From positions 1-64,000 of the forward strand of contig NZ_CP045508.1 in assembly GCF_013376475.1 (NCBI RefSeq): DNA of 64,000 nucleotides, in the 5' to 3' direction. The notes below the pieces were generated by a model, which saw only the letters and a program-made list of their open reading frames with translations, was not told where the DNA came from and made no database searches. This document shows, piece by piece, positions 13,993 through 22,765 of the stretch (position 1 is its first letter; the number at the start of each line of letters is the position of its first letter). The position numbers were made by a program, and so were the translations under genes. This stretch comes from Desulfolutivibrio sulfoxidireducens (GTDB taxonomy: Bacteria > Desulfobacterota > Desulfovibrionia > Desulfovibrionales > Desulfovibrionaceae).

Positions 13993-14946
13993 ATGGGCAT
14001 GCCGGGGCAAAAAACTCCCGACCAGGGGCAGCGGGGATCGATCACGGTCTTCGTGGCCCTTCTGATCCCCATCCTGGCGGTGATGATCTTTCTTTCCCTC
14101 AACATCGGCCAGATGGTGTTCGAGAAGATACGTCTCCAGAACACGGCCGACGCCTGCGCCCTGTCCGCCGCCACAGTCCAGGCCGCGGGCCTGAACGAGA
14201 TCGCCGAACTCAACTTCTGGAGCAAGACCTGGGTGCTCAACGTGACCAGGATGGTCATGTACATGAGTCTGGCTATGCCCTGGCAGAACCAGATGACCGC
14301 CAACGACGCCGTGGACTTCTACAAAAGCGTCTTCAAGGCCATCCGCGACTACCAGGACAAGGCCAACGAATATTACGCCGAAAAGGCCCTGTCCATCGCC
14401 AGGAAGGTGAAGTCCGCCAATCTTGACGACCGGGGGATCAAGGGCGTGTCCATCGAGTCCATCAATCCCAAATCGACGTTCGAAAACGCCGGAAAGCTCA
14501 TGGAGTACAAGACCCATAAGGAAACCATCCCCTATGCCTCCGTGGCCTCCTTCGGCAAACCGCCGTTTTGCATCCTCTATACCTACATGACCTGGAACGG
14601 CGCCGCCGCCGGGGACGAAAAGCACATCGGGCTTTACATGGGCTGGATGCCGGCCTCGTCGTGCGTCCTGGTCATCACCCCCGGGTTTGCCGAGTACGAA
14701 TACATGATTTCAAAGAAATCAACGCCCATGACCTATTCGGCCTTCAAGCTGACCCAGGACCCCAAGGACTTCATCCTGGCCGGGTCGGTCTTCGGCCGCC
14801 TGAAAAAGATGACCGCCTATGCGGCGGCCATGCCCACCGGCGGCAACGTGGAGGACGGCAAGCCCAAATACAAGCCTGTCCTGGTGCGCCTGGGCAAGCT
14901 GGACCCAAAACCGTCCGCTTCCGACCTGGACAAAGTTCTTCATTAA
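13993..14946 (+). CDS. TadG-like pilus assembly protein
   Basis: A 317-residue protein with the Flp-pilus-assembly TadG-like N-terminus QRGSITVFVALLIPILAVM (about 13-31), a single hydrophobic segment typical of this family. A large extracytoplasmic region with no recognised domain follows (residues 50-317); the usual von Willebrand A domain of longer TadG proteins is not evident. It contains the NTADACALSAA motif conserved after the membrane segment in TadE/TadG proteins. Expected in the inner membrane and periplasm, working with the neighbouring TadE-like proteins. The ATG lies 35 bases after copy A of the AT-rich element. Confidence 0.78.
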   Translation: MGMPGQKTPDQGQRGSITVFVALLIPILAVMIFLSLNIGQMVFEKIRLQNTADACALSAATVQAAGLNEIAELNFWSKTWVLNVTRMVMYMSLAMPWQNQMTANDAVDFYKSVFKAIRDYQDKANEYYAEKALSIARKVKSANLDDRGIKGVSIESINPKSTFENAGKLMEYKTHKETIPYASVASFGKPPFCILYTYMTWNGAAAGDEKHIGLYMGWMPASSCVLVITPGFAEYEYMISKKSTPMTYSAFKLTQDPKDFILAGSVFGRLKKMTAYAAAMPTGGNVEDGKPKYKPVLVRLGKLDPKPSASDLDKVLH

Positions 14947-14956
14947 AGGCTAGACT

Positions 14957-15343
14957 ATGCACAAGGTTGGGGATCGAGTCTCTGGGGGGAATTCGGGACA
15001 GGAAGGGCAGGCCATGATCGAGGCGGCCTTCATGCTCTTTTTCCTGTCCTTTTTTCTCATGTTTCTGTTGTGGGGCCGGACCCTCTACGAGGAAATGGCC
15101 CGGGCCCAGGAGACGCTTCGCTACGACCTGCGCAAGGAAATCGACCAGAAGGCCGATGGTTTCTTCGGCAAGGTCGAGAAGAAGGTCGAAGCCACCCTGG
15201 ACGTGCCCGGGACCATCGGCGAGAAGCTCGGCCAGAATCCGGTGCGCGTGCCCATGCGCGCCGTGGGATACGCCGGCAGTTACCAGGGGAAGACCTACAG
15301 CGAATTTTTGTGTTTCTACCGCGTGCGCGCAATAAACGAGTAG
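14957..15343 (+). CDS. Second TadE-like pseudopilin
   Basis: A 128-residue protein with a short leader and the pseudopilin motif EG|QAMIEAAF, followed by a very hydrophobic segment (MLFFLSFFLMFLLWG) and a charged, partly helical region (ARAQETLRYDLRKEIDQKA). It fits the TadE/TadF class. The ATG lies 10 bases after the TadG-like stop, with AAAGG just upstream. Together with the two preceding genes it gives three minor pseudopilin-like proteins, which fits a TadE/TadF/TadG-type minor set. Confidence 0.78.
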   Translation: MHKVGDRVSGGNSGQEGQAMIEAAFMLFFLSFFLMFLLWGRTLYEEMARAQETLRYDLRKEIDQKADGFFGKVEKKVEATLDVPGTIGEKLGQNPVRVPMRAVGYAGSYQGKTYSEFLCFYRVRAINE

Positions 15344-15346
15344 TCC

Positions 15347-16216
15347 ATGAGCAAATCCAAGCTGATCCTGATCTCCCTCGGCGTGGCCCTTTTCGCGCTG
15401 CTGCTCGTGTATTCCTACATCTACAAGAAGGAAAAGGAACTGTTCTCCCTGGCCACGCCGGTTCCGGTGGTGGTGGCGGTCAAGGACATCCCCGAGGGGT
15501 CGGTCCTGGACGAGTCCTTCGTGGAGGTGGTCGAGGTCCCCAAGAATTTCGTCCAGCCCGGGGCCTTAAGCGAGGTGGTGGAGGTCCTGGATCGGGAGAC
15601 CGCCGTGCCCCTGCTCAAGGGCGCCCAGGTCCTGGATTCGTTTTTCCGGCCCGCCGGCGACGAGGGCGTGGCCCGGAAGATCCCGGCCGACAAGCGGGCC
15701 TACAGCATCGCCGTGAACGAGGTCACGGCCGTGGCCGGCCTGGTCCGTCCCGGCGACTTCGTGGACGTGGTGGTCACGGCCCAGACCGGCGCGGTGCAGC
15801 AGGGCCGGCCCGTGGCCGACAGCTCCCTGTCCCGCGTCCTTTTGCAAAACGTGCTTGTCCTGGCCGTGAACCAGCGCTCCACGGCCGGGGGCGGCCCCCG
15901 GCTCACCCCGAAACAACAGGCCGAGGGCGGCCTGGCCTCGGGCATCGTGTCCGGGTCCGAGGCTGGCCAGGGGACGGAGGGCGTGCGCACCCTGACCCTG
16001 GCCCTTGGTGCCGAGGACGTGCAGAAGGCGGCCCTGGCCCAGGAGATCGGCAGCCTGTCCGTGGCCCTGCGCAGCAGTTGGCAGAAGGCCGAGCCTCCCC
16101 TGCCCCTGGCCAATGTCACGGCCCAGCAGGTGCTTGGCACGGAAAAGACCGTGGTGCCCCGGTCCCGGCCGGTGTGGACCGAGTTTCGCGGCACCGAGGA
16201 ATTTCAGATGCGCTGA
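15347..16216 (+). CDS. cpaB: Flp pilus assembly protein CpaB/RcpC
   Basis: A 289-residue periplasmic Tad protein. One N-terminal membrane helix (about 5-25, LILISLGVALFALLLVYSY) is followed by a SAF domain (about 38-110, TPVPVVVAVKDIPEGSVL to GAQVLDSFF). Then comes the RcpC/CpaB core (KRAYSIAVNEVTAVAGLVRPGDFVDVVVT). CpaB links the secretin to the inner-membrane complex and can protect the growing pilus. The ATG lies 4 bases after the preceding stop. The domain order matches the family; the C-terminus is slightly short. Confidence 0.88.
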   Translation: MSKSKLILISLGVALFALLLVYSYIYKKEKELFSLATPVPVVVAVKDIPEGSVLDESFVEVVEVPKNFVQPGALSEVVEVLDRETAVPLLKGAQVLDSFFRPAGDEGVARKIPADKRAYSIAVNEVTAVAGLVRPGDFVDVVVTAQTGAVQQGRPVADSSLSRVLLQNVLVLAVNQRSTAGGGPRLTPKQQAEGGLASGIVSGSEAGQGTEGVRTLTLALGAEDVQKAALAQEIGSLSVALRSSWQKAEPPLPLANVTAQQVLGTEKTVVPRSRPVWTEFRGTEEFQMR

Positions 16217-16290
16217 CGGGGATTCGATTTTGATGCGGAGAGTGGCGGTATGTGCGGCCTGACTTCACCCTGGATGAGGAACGTGGGATC

Positions 16291-17760
16291 ATGAAACAGA
16301 TTTCTCCCCTTCACAGGCTCGCGTGCCGGATCATGGCCATCGCGGCCATGATCGTGTTCGCGGCTTCGGCCTTCGCCGAGGAACCGACGCGCATGGAACT
16401 GGTCTCGGGCCAGAGCGCCACCCTCGAACCCGGATTCGCTGTGGACAAGATCGCCGTGGGCGATCCCGAGGTCATCGGCGTGGCCCGCACCTCGGATTCG
16501 TCCATGCTGGTCAACGCCAAGAACGCCGGCCAGTCGAACCTGATCATCCTGGGCACGTCCGGACAGCAGAAGGAATACCTGATCCGGGTCCGGGCCGGGA
16601 CCCTGGACGACGACGCGGCCGTTCTGCGCGAGATGTTCGGCGGCATGGAGGGCGTGGAGGTCAAGGTCGTGGGCGGCCGGCTCGTGGTCACCGGGGAGGT
16701 GTTCAACGCCGAGCACTACGACAAGATCGTGGCCACCCTGGCCAGCATGCCCGAGGTCATCAATCAGGTGAACATGAGCCCGGTCATGAAGCGTATCGTG
16801 GGCGACCAGATCAAAAAGGAGATCAACCGGCCGGGCGTGGTGGTCAAGGCCATCAAGAACTCCTTCGTGCTCGACGGCATGGTGGCCGTACCCGACGATA
16901 TCGGTCGGGCCGAAAAGATCGCCGGGCTGTATTCGAAAAACGTGGTCAACACCCTCAAGGTCGCTCCGGAGGCGCTCAAGCCCTACCAGAAGCCGGAACT
17001 CATCGAAGTGACCATGCACATCATGGAGCTGTCCAAAAACGCCCTGCGCGACCTGGGCGTGCACTGGAACCCCCTGGGGGACATGAACGCCGACGGGACC
17101 AGCCAGTATTCCACGGAATCCTCCGGGGACGCCACCAGCAAGCTCACCGGCACCCTGACCGGCACCCTGTCCAGCCTTCTGCCCAAGATGCGGCGCATCA
17201 AGGACACGGGCGAGGGCCGTTCGCTCATGAACCAGGTGGTCATCACCAAGCAGGGCGGCGAGGCCAAGTTCTTCGCCGGAACCGAGATTCCCATCTCCAT
17301 CGCCCAGAGCCTGGGCACCATGTCCGTGGAATTTAAAAAGGTGGGCATGACCCTCAACGTCTCCCCCAATATCGACCCCTTAAGCAACATCGACACCGGC
17401 ATCCACGTGGAATCCAGCGCGGTCATCTCCGAGAACGCCGACGGGGTCCCGACCATCAGCACCAACAACCTGTCCACGGCCTTAAACGTGGCCTCGGGCC
17501 AGAGCATCGTGCTCGGCGGGCTTATCGGCCAGCGCGAACTCGAGGCCCTGTCCCTGTCCCCGCCCGACAAGGGCCTGAGCCTGGCCCAACTCAACCGGCG
17601 CACCCGGGCCGGGGTGGACGGCTGGGAGGTGGTGGTCTTCATCACCCCGAGCATCGTCCAGAACCCCGCCCAGGCCGGCCGGGAGATCGATACCAGGGTG
17701 CAGGAGTCGTTCAAGAAAAAGGATCTCGAACGTCTGCGCGAGCAGGCCGGCAAGAAGTGA
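16291..17760 (+). CDS. cpaC: Tad secretin CpaC/RcpA
   Basis: Outer-membrane secretin of the Tad pilus. From ATG 16291 (GAGGA at 16276-16280) it is 489 residues with a clear signal peptide (MKQISPLHRLACRIM... to ASAFAEE). An in-frame GTG at 16252 would place 13 residues before that signal. The pilus N-terminal domain (QSATLEPGFAVDKIAVGDPEV) and a BON-like region (VEVKVVGGRLVVTGEVF) are followed by the secretin core with VVITKQGGEAKFFAGTEIPI, LNVSPNID and SGQSIVLGGLI. It lies between cpaB and the CpaE-CpaF fusion, the standard order. Confidence 0.9.
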   Translation: MKQISPLHRLACRIMAIAAMIVFAASAFAEEPTRMELVSGQSATLEPGFAVDKIAVGDPEVIGVARTSDSSMLVNAKNAGQSNLIILGTSGQQKEYLIRVRAGTLDDDAAVLREMFGGMEGVEVKVVGGRLVVTGEVFNAEHYDKIVATLASMPEVINQVNMSPVMKRIVGDQIKKEINRPGVVVKAIKNSFVLDGMVAVPDDIGRAEKIAGLYSKNVVNTLKVAPEALKPYQKPELIEVTMHIMELSKNALRDLGVHWNPLGDMNADGTSQYSTESSGDATSKLTGTLTGTLSSLLPKMRRIKDTGEGRSLMNQVVITKQGGEAKFFAGTEIPISIAQSLGTMSVEFKKVGMTLNVSPNIDPLSNIDTGIHVESSAVISENADGVPTISTNNLSTALNVASGQSIVLGGLIGQRELEALSLSPPDKGLSLAQLNRRTRAGVDGWEVVVFITPSIVQNPAQAGREIDTRVQESFKKKDLERLREQAGKK

Positions 17761-17769
17761 CGGGGAGGC

Positions 17770-19881
17770 ATGGCCAGCGCGCTGATTTCCCTGTACTCCT
17801 CGCGGGGCGGCGTGGGCCGGACCTTTTTGGCCGTCAACCTGGCCGTCGACCTCCTTTTGGAAACCCGGGACAAGGCCCTGCTCCTGGACCTCGGCCAGCC
17901 CTGCTCCATGGACGCGGCCCTGTTTCTGGATTTGCCAGCGGTCAACACCCTGGAGCAGATCCTGCCCACGGCCGACCGTCTGGCCCCGGCCATGCTCAAA
18001 TCCTACGCCACCAGCCACAAAAGCGGCCTGGACGCGCTGGGCCTTTTCGGACCGCGCCACACCTCGGCCGCGCCGCCCGATCCGGCCGCCCTGGCCGCCC
18101 TGCTGTCGCGCCTGTCGGCGGTCTACGCCTGGATCGTGGTCGATATGGGACACGGCTTCGGACCGGCTGCGGAGCGCGTGCTCGACCTCTCGGACCTGAT
18201 CCTGGTCCCGGCCGTCCCGGAACCCCTGGCCATGGCCCACGCCCGGTCCGACCTGGATTTCTTGCGGCAGCGAAACTATTCCCAGGATACGGTCCGGCTG
18301 GTTCTCAACCGCGTGGGCGAGGACGACCGGCTGTCCCGTGAGGCCATGGAGCAGCACGTGGGCCGCCAGTCCCTGGGGGCCGTGCCCTTCGACCGGGCCG
18401 CCGCGGCCAATCTGGCCGGGGGCCGCACCTATCCCGGCGATCATCCCCGCCACGAGGTGACCAAGGCCTTCGACGCCCTGACCCACGCCATCGTGACCTC
18501 TCTCGGTCCAGGCCGGGCCGCCCCCCGGCCGGCCCCGGCCGGGGCCGCGCCCCAGGCCCCGCCCCCAGCGGCCCCGGCCGTGGACTACGACGCCGTGAAA
18601 CGGTCCCTGCACCAGCGGCTGCTCGAGACCTTCGACCTCAAGTACGCGGACATGGAGGTGGAAAGCGATCCGGTCAAGCGGGAGGAACTGCGCCAGGAGG
18701 TCACCCGCCAGATCATCGTGCTGCTCGACGAGTCCTCGGCCGTGCGCTCCCGGGAGGCCCGGGACCGGCTGGTGCGCGAGCTGCTCCAGGACGTTTTGGG
18801 GTTGGGGCTGCTCGAAGACCTGTTGGCCGATCCGTCCATCACCGAGATCATGGTCAACAGCTTCGACACCATCTATGTGGAGCGAAAGGGCCTGATCGAA
18901 ACCTCGACCCGCAAGTTCCTCTCCGAACGCCACCTCATGCGGGTCATCGAACGCATCGTGGCCCCCCTGGGCCGCAAGGTCGACACCTCCACACCCATGG
19001 TGGACGCCAGGCTTCCCGACGGCTCCCGGGTCAACGCCATCATCCCGCCCCTGGCGGTCAAGGGCGCGGCCCTGACCATCCGCAAGTTTCCGGAAAAAAA
19101 GCTGAGCAGCAAGGACCTGATCGGCCTGGGCACCCTGTCCCCGCAGATGGAGACCTTTCTCAAGGCCGCGGTCCTGGCCCGGCTCAACATCCTGATCTCC
19201 GGCGGCACAGGGTCCGGCAAGACCACCCTGCTCAACATCCTCTCCGAATTCATCCCCGCCGGCGAGCGCATCATCACTGTGGAGGATTCGGCGGAGCTCA
19301 AACTCCTGCAACCCCACGTCATCACCCTGGAGGGCCGGCCCCCCAACATCGAGGGCAAGGGCGAGGTGACCATCCGCGACCTGGTGCGCAACTGCCTGCG
19401 CATGCGCCCGGACCGCATCGTGGTCGGCGAATGCCGCGGTTCCGAGGCCTTGGACATGCTCCAGGCCATGAACACCGGCCATGACGGCTCCCTGACCACC
19501 ATCCACGCCAACAGCGCCCGCGAGGCCCTAAGCCGCCTGGAGACCCTGGTCATGTACGCCGGCTACGAACTGACCCCCAAGACCATCCGGGAACAGGTCA
19601 CCGGGGCCATCGACCTGATCATCCAGATCAAGCGCTTCAAGGACGGCAAGCGGCGCATCGTCCAGGTCTCCGAGGTGACCGGCATGGAGGTCGACATCAT
19701 CACCCTGGGCGACATCTTCGTCTTCCGCCAGGAGGGCGCGCCCACGCCCCAGACCGTGCGCGGGGCCTACGTGGCCACCGGCTACATTCCCCGCTGCCTG
19801 TCCGATTTCGAGGACCGGGGGGTGGCCGTGCCGCGCGAGATCTTCTGGACCGCCGCCGCCGGAACCGGGGAGGGACGATAA
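17770..19881 (+). CDS. CpaE-CpaF fusion: ParA-like localisation domain joined to the Tad secretion ATPase
   Basis: A 703-residue single gene covering two Tad functions. Residues 1-255 are a MinD/ParA-like CpaE/TadZ domain whose deviant Walker A reads SRGGVGRT at 11-18. Arg12 and Arg17 replace both lysines of KGGxGKT, so ATP hydrolysis is doubtful. An Ala/Pro linker (about 256-290) leads to a complete CpaF/TadA ATPase: Walker A GGTGSGKTT with Lys484, Walker B glutamate Glu554 in RIVVGECRG, and GSLTTIHANS. CpaF powers pilus assembly; CpaE positions the machine. ATG 17770 has GGGGAGG at 17762-17768. No internal stop or frameshift separates the halves, so the fusion looks genuine. Confidence 0.9.
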   Translation: MASALISLYSSRGGVGRTFLAVNLAVDLLLETRDKALLLDLGQPCSMDAALFLDLPAVNTLEQILPTADRLAPAMLKSYATSHKSGLDALGLFGPRHTSAAPPDPAALAALLSRLSAVYAWIVVDMGHGFGPAAERVLDLSDLILVPAVPEPLAMAHARSDLDFLRQRNYSQDTVRLVLNRVGEDDRLSREAMEQHVGRQSLGAVPFDRAAAANLAGGRTYPGDHPRHEVTKAFDALTHAIVTSLGPGRAAPRPAPAGAAPQAPPPAAPAVDYDAVKRSLHQRLLETFDLKYADMEVESDPVKREELRQEVTRQIIVLLDESSAVRSREARDRLVRELLQDVLGLGLLEDLLADPSITEIMVNSFDTIYVERKGLIETSTRKFLSERHLMRVIERIVAPLGRKVDTSTPMVDARLPDGSRVNAIIPPLAVKGAALTIRKFPEKKLSSKDLIGLGTLSPQMETFLKAAVLARLNILISGGTGSGKTTLLNILSEFIPAGERIITVEDSAELKLLQPHVITLEGRPPNIEGKGEVTIRDLVRNCLRMRPDRIVVGECRGSEALDMLQAMNTGHDGSLTTIHANSAREALSRLETLVMYAGYELTPKTIREQVTGAIDLIIQIKRFKDGKRRIVQVSEVTGMEVDIITLGDIFVFRQEGAPTPQTVRGAYVATGYIPRCLSDFEDRGVAVPREIFWTAAAGTGEGR

Positions 19882-21113
19882 TGGCCACCATCCTTCTGTG
19901 CCTGTTGCTCCTGGGGCTTTTCTGGTTCGCCGCCTGGGCCTGGCTGTCCGCGCTTCTGGCCGTGGGGACCGCCGGCACCCTGTCGCGCCTGGATGTCCGG
20001 GTCCGAGACCTGGCGGCCCGCCTGGACGACATGTTCATCCCGGTCTCGGCCGGCACGGTCCGGGCCATCATCCTCTCCCTCGTGGCCCTGGGGGGGCTTT
20101 TGGGGTTTTTGCTGCCCAGCGCCGCCGGGGAGTTCGAGCGCTACTCCATCGAGCAGGCCGTGGAGCTGAACCGGGCCGGCAACTACGAAGGGGCGCTTTC
20201 CGCCCTGTCCAGCTACGGTTCCTCGGACTCGGCCCTGGCCCACAACGAGATGGGCGTGGCCTACCTGGCCACAGGCAACCTGGACCTGGCCGAGAAGGAG
20301 TTTCTCCGGGCCGCGGATCTGGCCCCGACCTACGCCAAGGCCCAGGCCAACCTGGCCACGGTCTACGATCTGCGCGGCGACTCCCAGAAACAGGCCTTTG
20401 CCCAGTCCCGGGCCAAGGCCGTGGAGCGTTTCGCCATCCCCGAGGAGGCCCTTTATCCCCCCGAGGAAAGCCTGTTCGCCCAACTGCCCCTTCGAGTGCT
20501 GTCGGGCCTGGTTCTAGGCTTCGCCTTCTGGCGCATCCCGGGCCTGGCCGTCAGGCTCATGCGCCGCCGCCGGGCCAGGAAATTCGAGGCCCAGTTGGCT
20601 GACGGCCTGGTCATGGCCTCGAACGGCCTTCGGGCCGGCTTCAGCCTGCTCCAGGCCCTGGACCTGACGGCCCAGAAGTCCCAGGCCCCCCTGTCCCAGG
20701 AATTCGGCCTGGTGCTCAAGGAACACCGCCTGGGCGCGGATTTGAACGACGCCCTGACCCATCTGGCCGAGCGCGTGCCCTCCGCGGATTCCCGCATCTT
20801 CACCAATTCGGTGACCATCCTCAGGGAGACCGGCGGCAACCTGACCGAGATCTTCGACACCCTGGCCGAGACCATCCAGGAGCGCAAACGGGTCATGAAA
20901 AAGATCCGGGCCATGACCGCCGAGGGCGAGACCCAGGCCTATTTCCTGGCCGCCCTGCCCCCGGTTTTGGGCATCATTCTCTACCAGCTCGACCCGGATT
21001 CCATCTCGCTTTTCTTCACCACCTTCGGCGGCTGGATCATGCTGGCGGTCATGGCCGTCATGGAGGTGGCCGGCCTTGGGCTCATGCTGCGCATCGTCAA
21101 GGTCAAGGTCTAG
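19881..21113 (+). CDS. tadB: TadB inner-membrane protein with inserted TPR region
   Basis: A 410-residue T2SSF-family platform protein. N-terminal hydrophobic segments (about 1-30 and 58-80) are followed by a soluble TPR-like stretch (about 92-180, with AHNEMGVAYLATGNLDLAEK and YAKAQANLATVYDLRGD), another hydrophobic segment near 200, and the GspF/T2SSF domain (about 235-350, MASNGLRAGFSLLQALDL, VTILRETGGNLTEIFDTLA). Two C-terminal membrane helices end the protein. TadB with TadC forms the inner-membrane base on which CpaF acts. The ATG shares one base with the stop of the fusion gene. TPR units inside TadB are unusual and may recruit a partner. Confidence 0.87.
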   Translation: MATILLCLLLLGLFWFAAWAWLSALLAVGTAGTLSRLDVRVRDLAARLDDMFIPVSAGTVRAIILSLVALGGLLGFLLPSAAGEFERYSIEQAVELNRAGNYEGALSALSSYGSSDSALAHNEMGVAYLATGNLDLAEKEFLRAADLAPTYAKAQANLATVYDLRGDSQKQAFAQSRAKAVERFAIPEEALYPPEESLFAQLPLRVLSGLVLGFAFWRIPGLAVRLMRRRRARKFEAQLADGLVMASNGLRAGFSLLQALDLTAQKSQAPLSQEFGLVLKEHRLGADLNDALTHLAERVPSADSRIFTNSVTILRETGGNLTEIFDTLAETIQERKRVMKKIRAMTAEGETQAYFLAALPPVLGIILYQLDPDSISLFFTTFGGWIMLAVMAVMEVAGLGLMLRIVKVKV

Positions 21114-21126
21114 GGAGGACATCGGC

Positions 21127-22020
21127 ATGAACGGCACCCCTCTCGCCCCGGCCCTTTTCGCCCTCGCGGTCCTTGTTTTCGCCCCAGCCTTCCCCCTTTC
21201 CGCCCAGTCCGGCGGGGACGACGTGTCCCGGGCCATGGCCCGGGAGGTGCGCTCGGCCGGCGGCAAGTCCGGTTCGTCCCAGACCGCCCCGCGCATGGAG
21301 GTCCGGGACACCCCCCAGGGCCAGGTGCTCATGTCCCATCCCGCCCCGGCCAAAGCGCCCGCAGCCAAGGGCATGGGCCAGGCCGGGCAGCCCAAGGCCC
21401 ACTCCGTGACCACCCGGGACACCCCCCAGGGCCAGACCCTGGCCCCGAGGGACGCGCCTTCGCGACAGGACGCCAAGGCCGCCTCGGCCCCGGAGAGGCG
21501 CCAGGCCCCGGCGGCCAGGGAGGTCACGGCCAAGGCCGCGCCCGCGCGACAGGACATCGAGGCCAAGGCCGCGCCCGGAAAACAGGGCATCGAGGCCAAG
21601 GCCGCGCCGCAACGGCAACAGGTGGAGAGCCAGAAGGCCCCGGAAAAACAGACCATCGAGGCCATAAAGGCCCCCGAGGCCCTCAAGGCCCCGCAGGCCC
21701 GGGAGCTGGAGGCCAGGGACATCACGGCCAAGGACGCCCCCGAGGCCCAGAAGGCCCCGGAATCGCAAAAGGCCCCCGAGGCCCAAAAGATCACGGCCAA
21801 GGACATCCAGGCCAAGGAGATCGAGGCCAAGGAGATCAAGGCCAAGGATGCGCCCGAGGCCAAGGACATCAAGGCCAAGGACATCAAAGCCAAGGATGCC
21901 CCCAAGGCCAAGGAGATCGAGGCCAAGGACGCGCCCGAGGCCAAGGACATCGAGGCCAAGGACGAACCGGAAGTGCAGGAGATCAAGCTGCAAAAGGCCC
22001 CGAAACAGCAGAAATTCTAG
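21127..22020 (+). CDS. Secreted, repetitive, charged low-complexity protein
   Basis: A 297-residue protein with a signal peptide (about 1-27, ending PLSAQS) and no recognisable domain. The N-terminal third has two copies of a VRDTPQGQ / TRDTPQGQ motif about 45 residues apart. From about residue 130 to the end it is made of short imperfect repeats of the form EAKDI, KAKDI, EAKDAP, built almost only from Ala, Lys, Glu, Asp, Pro, Ile and Gln. There are no aromatic residues except the final Phe. ATG 21127 has GGGAGGA about 7 bases upstream. Its place between tadB and tadC suggests a structural or surface role for the Tad apparatus, with no family evidence. Confidence 0.72.
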   Translation: MNGTPLAPALFALAVLVFAPAFPLSAQSGGDDVSRAMAREVRSAGGKSGSSQTAPRMEVRDTPQGQVLMSHPAPAKAPAAKGMGQAGQPKAHSVTTRDTPQGQTLAPRDAPSRQDAKAASAPERRQAPAAREVTAKAAPARQDIEAKAAPGKQGIEAKAAPQRQQVESQKAPEKQTIEAIKAPEALKAPQARELEARDITAKDAPEAQKAPESQKAPEAQKITAKDIQAKEIEAKEIKAKDAPEAKDIKAKDIKAKDAPKAKEIEAKDAPEAKDIEAKDEPEVQEIKLQKAPKQQKF

Positions 22021-22141
22021 CGTGGTGTCCGGGAACCACCCGGGCGCGGCGCGGGGCGCGTGGCCTCCCCGGACCGGGCCGCGACCGGAAGGAACCTGGT
22101 CGGACCATGACACTGAAAACCCTCTTGGCAAGGAGTTTCCC

Positions 22142-22666
22142 ATGAATCACCCGAAGCGCGCGCTTCTCCTCGTCCTTCTCGCCGCCTGCGCGGTCGTGGT
22201 CCTTTCCGGCTGCGCCCGTCCCAAGACCCAGGCCCCGCCGGACATCATCGCGGTCGGCGACCAGAGTTTCGCCTCCGAGGTGATCGCCCAGCCCGGCGTG
22301 ACCCTGGTGCTTTTCTCCAACGCCGAGGCCTGGCAGTCCCAGGAGATGTCCCGGCGGTATTCCTGGCTCGCCGACGCCTACCGGGGCAGGCTCAAGTTCT
22401 GCTCGTTCGCCTGGGACCTGGCCGCCGACCCCGCGCCTTACCGCCTGGAGATACTGCCCACCCTGGTCATGTACCGCGACGGCTACGAGGTGGACCGCAT
22501 GCGCGGCATCCCGGACACCACGGACGGCCTGCGCACGCTCAACGACGACCTCGAACTGTGGGTCCTGCGCACGGGACTTCAGTTGATGCAGGACCCGAAG
22601 TTTCAGGCCCGGTTCGTGTACCAGTTCCACAACACCGCGAGCCTGACGCCGGTAAACGAGCCGTGA
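22142..22666 (+). CDS. Thioredoxin-fold lipoprotein lacking the CxxC active site
   Basis: A 174-residue lipoprotein: signal peptide with lipobox LSGC (Cys24), then a thioredoxin-like domain. The core strand VTLVLFSNAEAW and the cis-Pro region EILPTLVMYRDGYEVDRMRG follow the thioredoxin pattern. The usual WCxxC position reads NAEAWQSQEM with no cysteines, so it cannot be a disulfide oxidoreductase and may be a binding or chaperone version. AAGGAG at 22130-22135 precedes ATG 22142. It lies inside the Tad locus after the repeat-rich protein. Confidence 0.7.
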   Translation: MNHPKRALLLVLLAACAVVVLSGCARPKTQAPPDIIAVGDQSFASEVIAQPGVTLVLFSNAEAWQSQEMSRRYSWLADAYRGRLKFCSFAWDLAADPAPYRLEILPTLVMYRDGYEVDRMRGIPDTTDGLRTLNDDLELWVLRTGLQLMQDPKFQARFVYQFHNTASLTPVNEP

Positions 22667-22765
22667 GCCTCGCGTCGCGCTTGAAAAGGCCGGGACGGTG
22701 TTTTTTGAGGATAACCGCGGAATGGCGCGCGGCCCGGTGACGGACGCCACGCCAGCGAGACGGCC

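Noticed and set aside
17482-19506. Open frame of more than 670 codons opposite the CpaE-CpaF fusion
   Set aside because: Antisense to a well-supported gene with strong motifs. Its composition (Gly, His, Gln, Asp-rich) is an artefact of high GC and strong codon bias.
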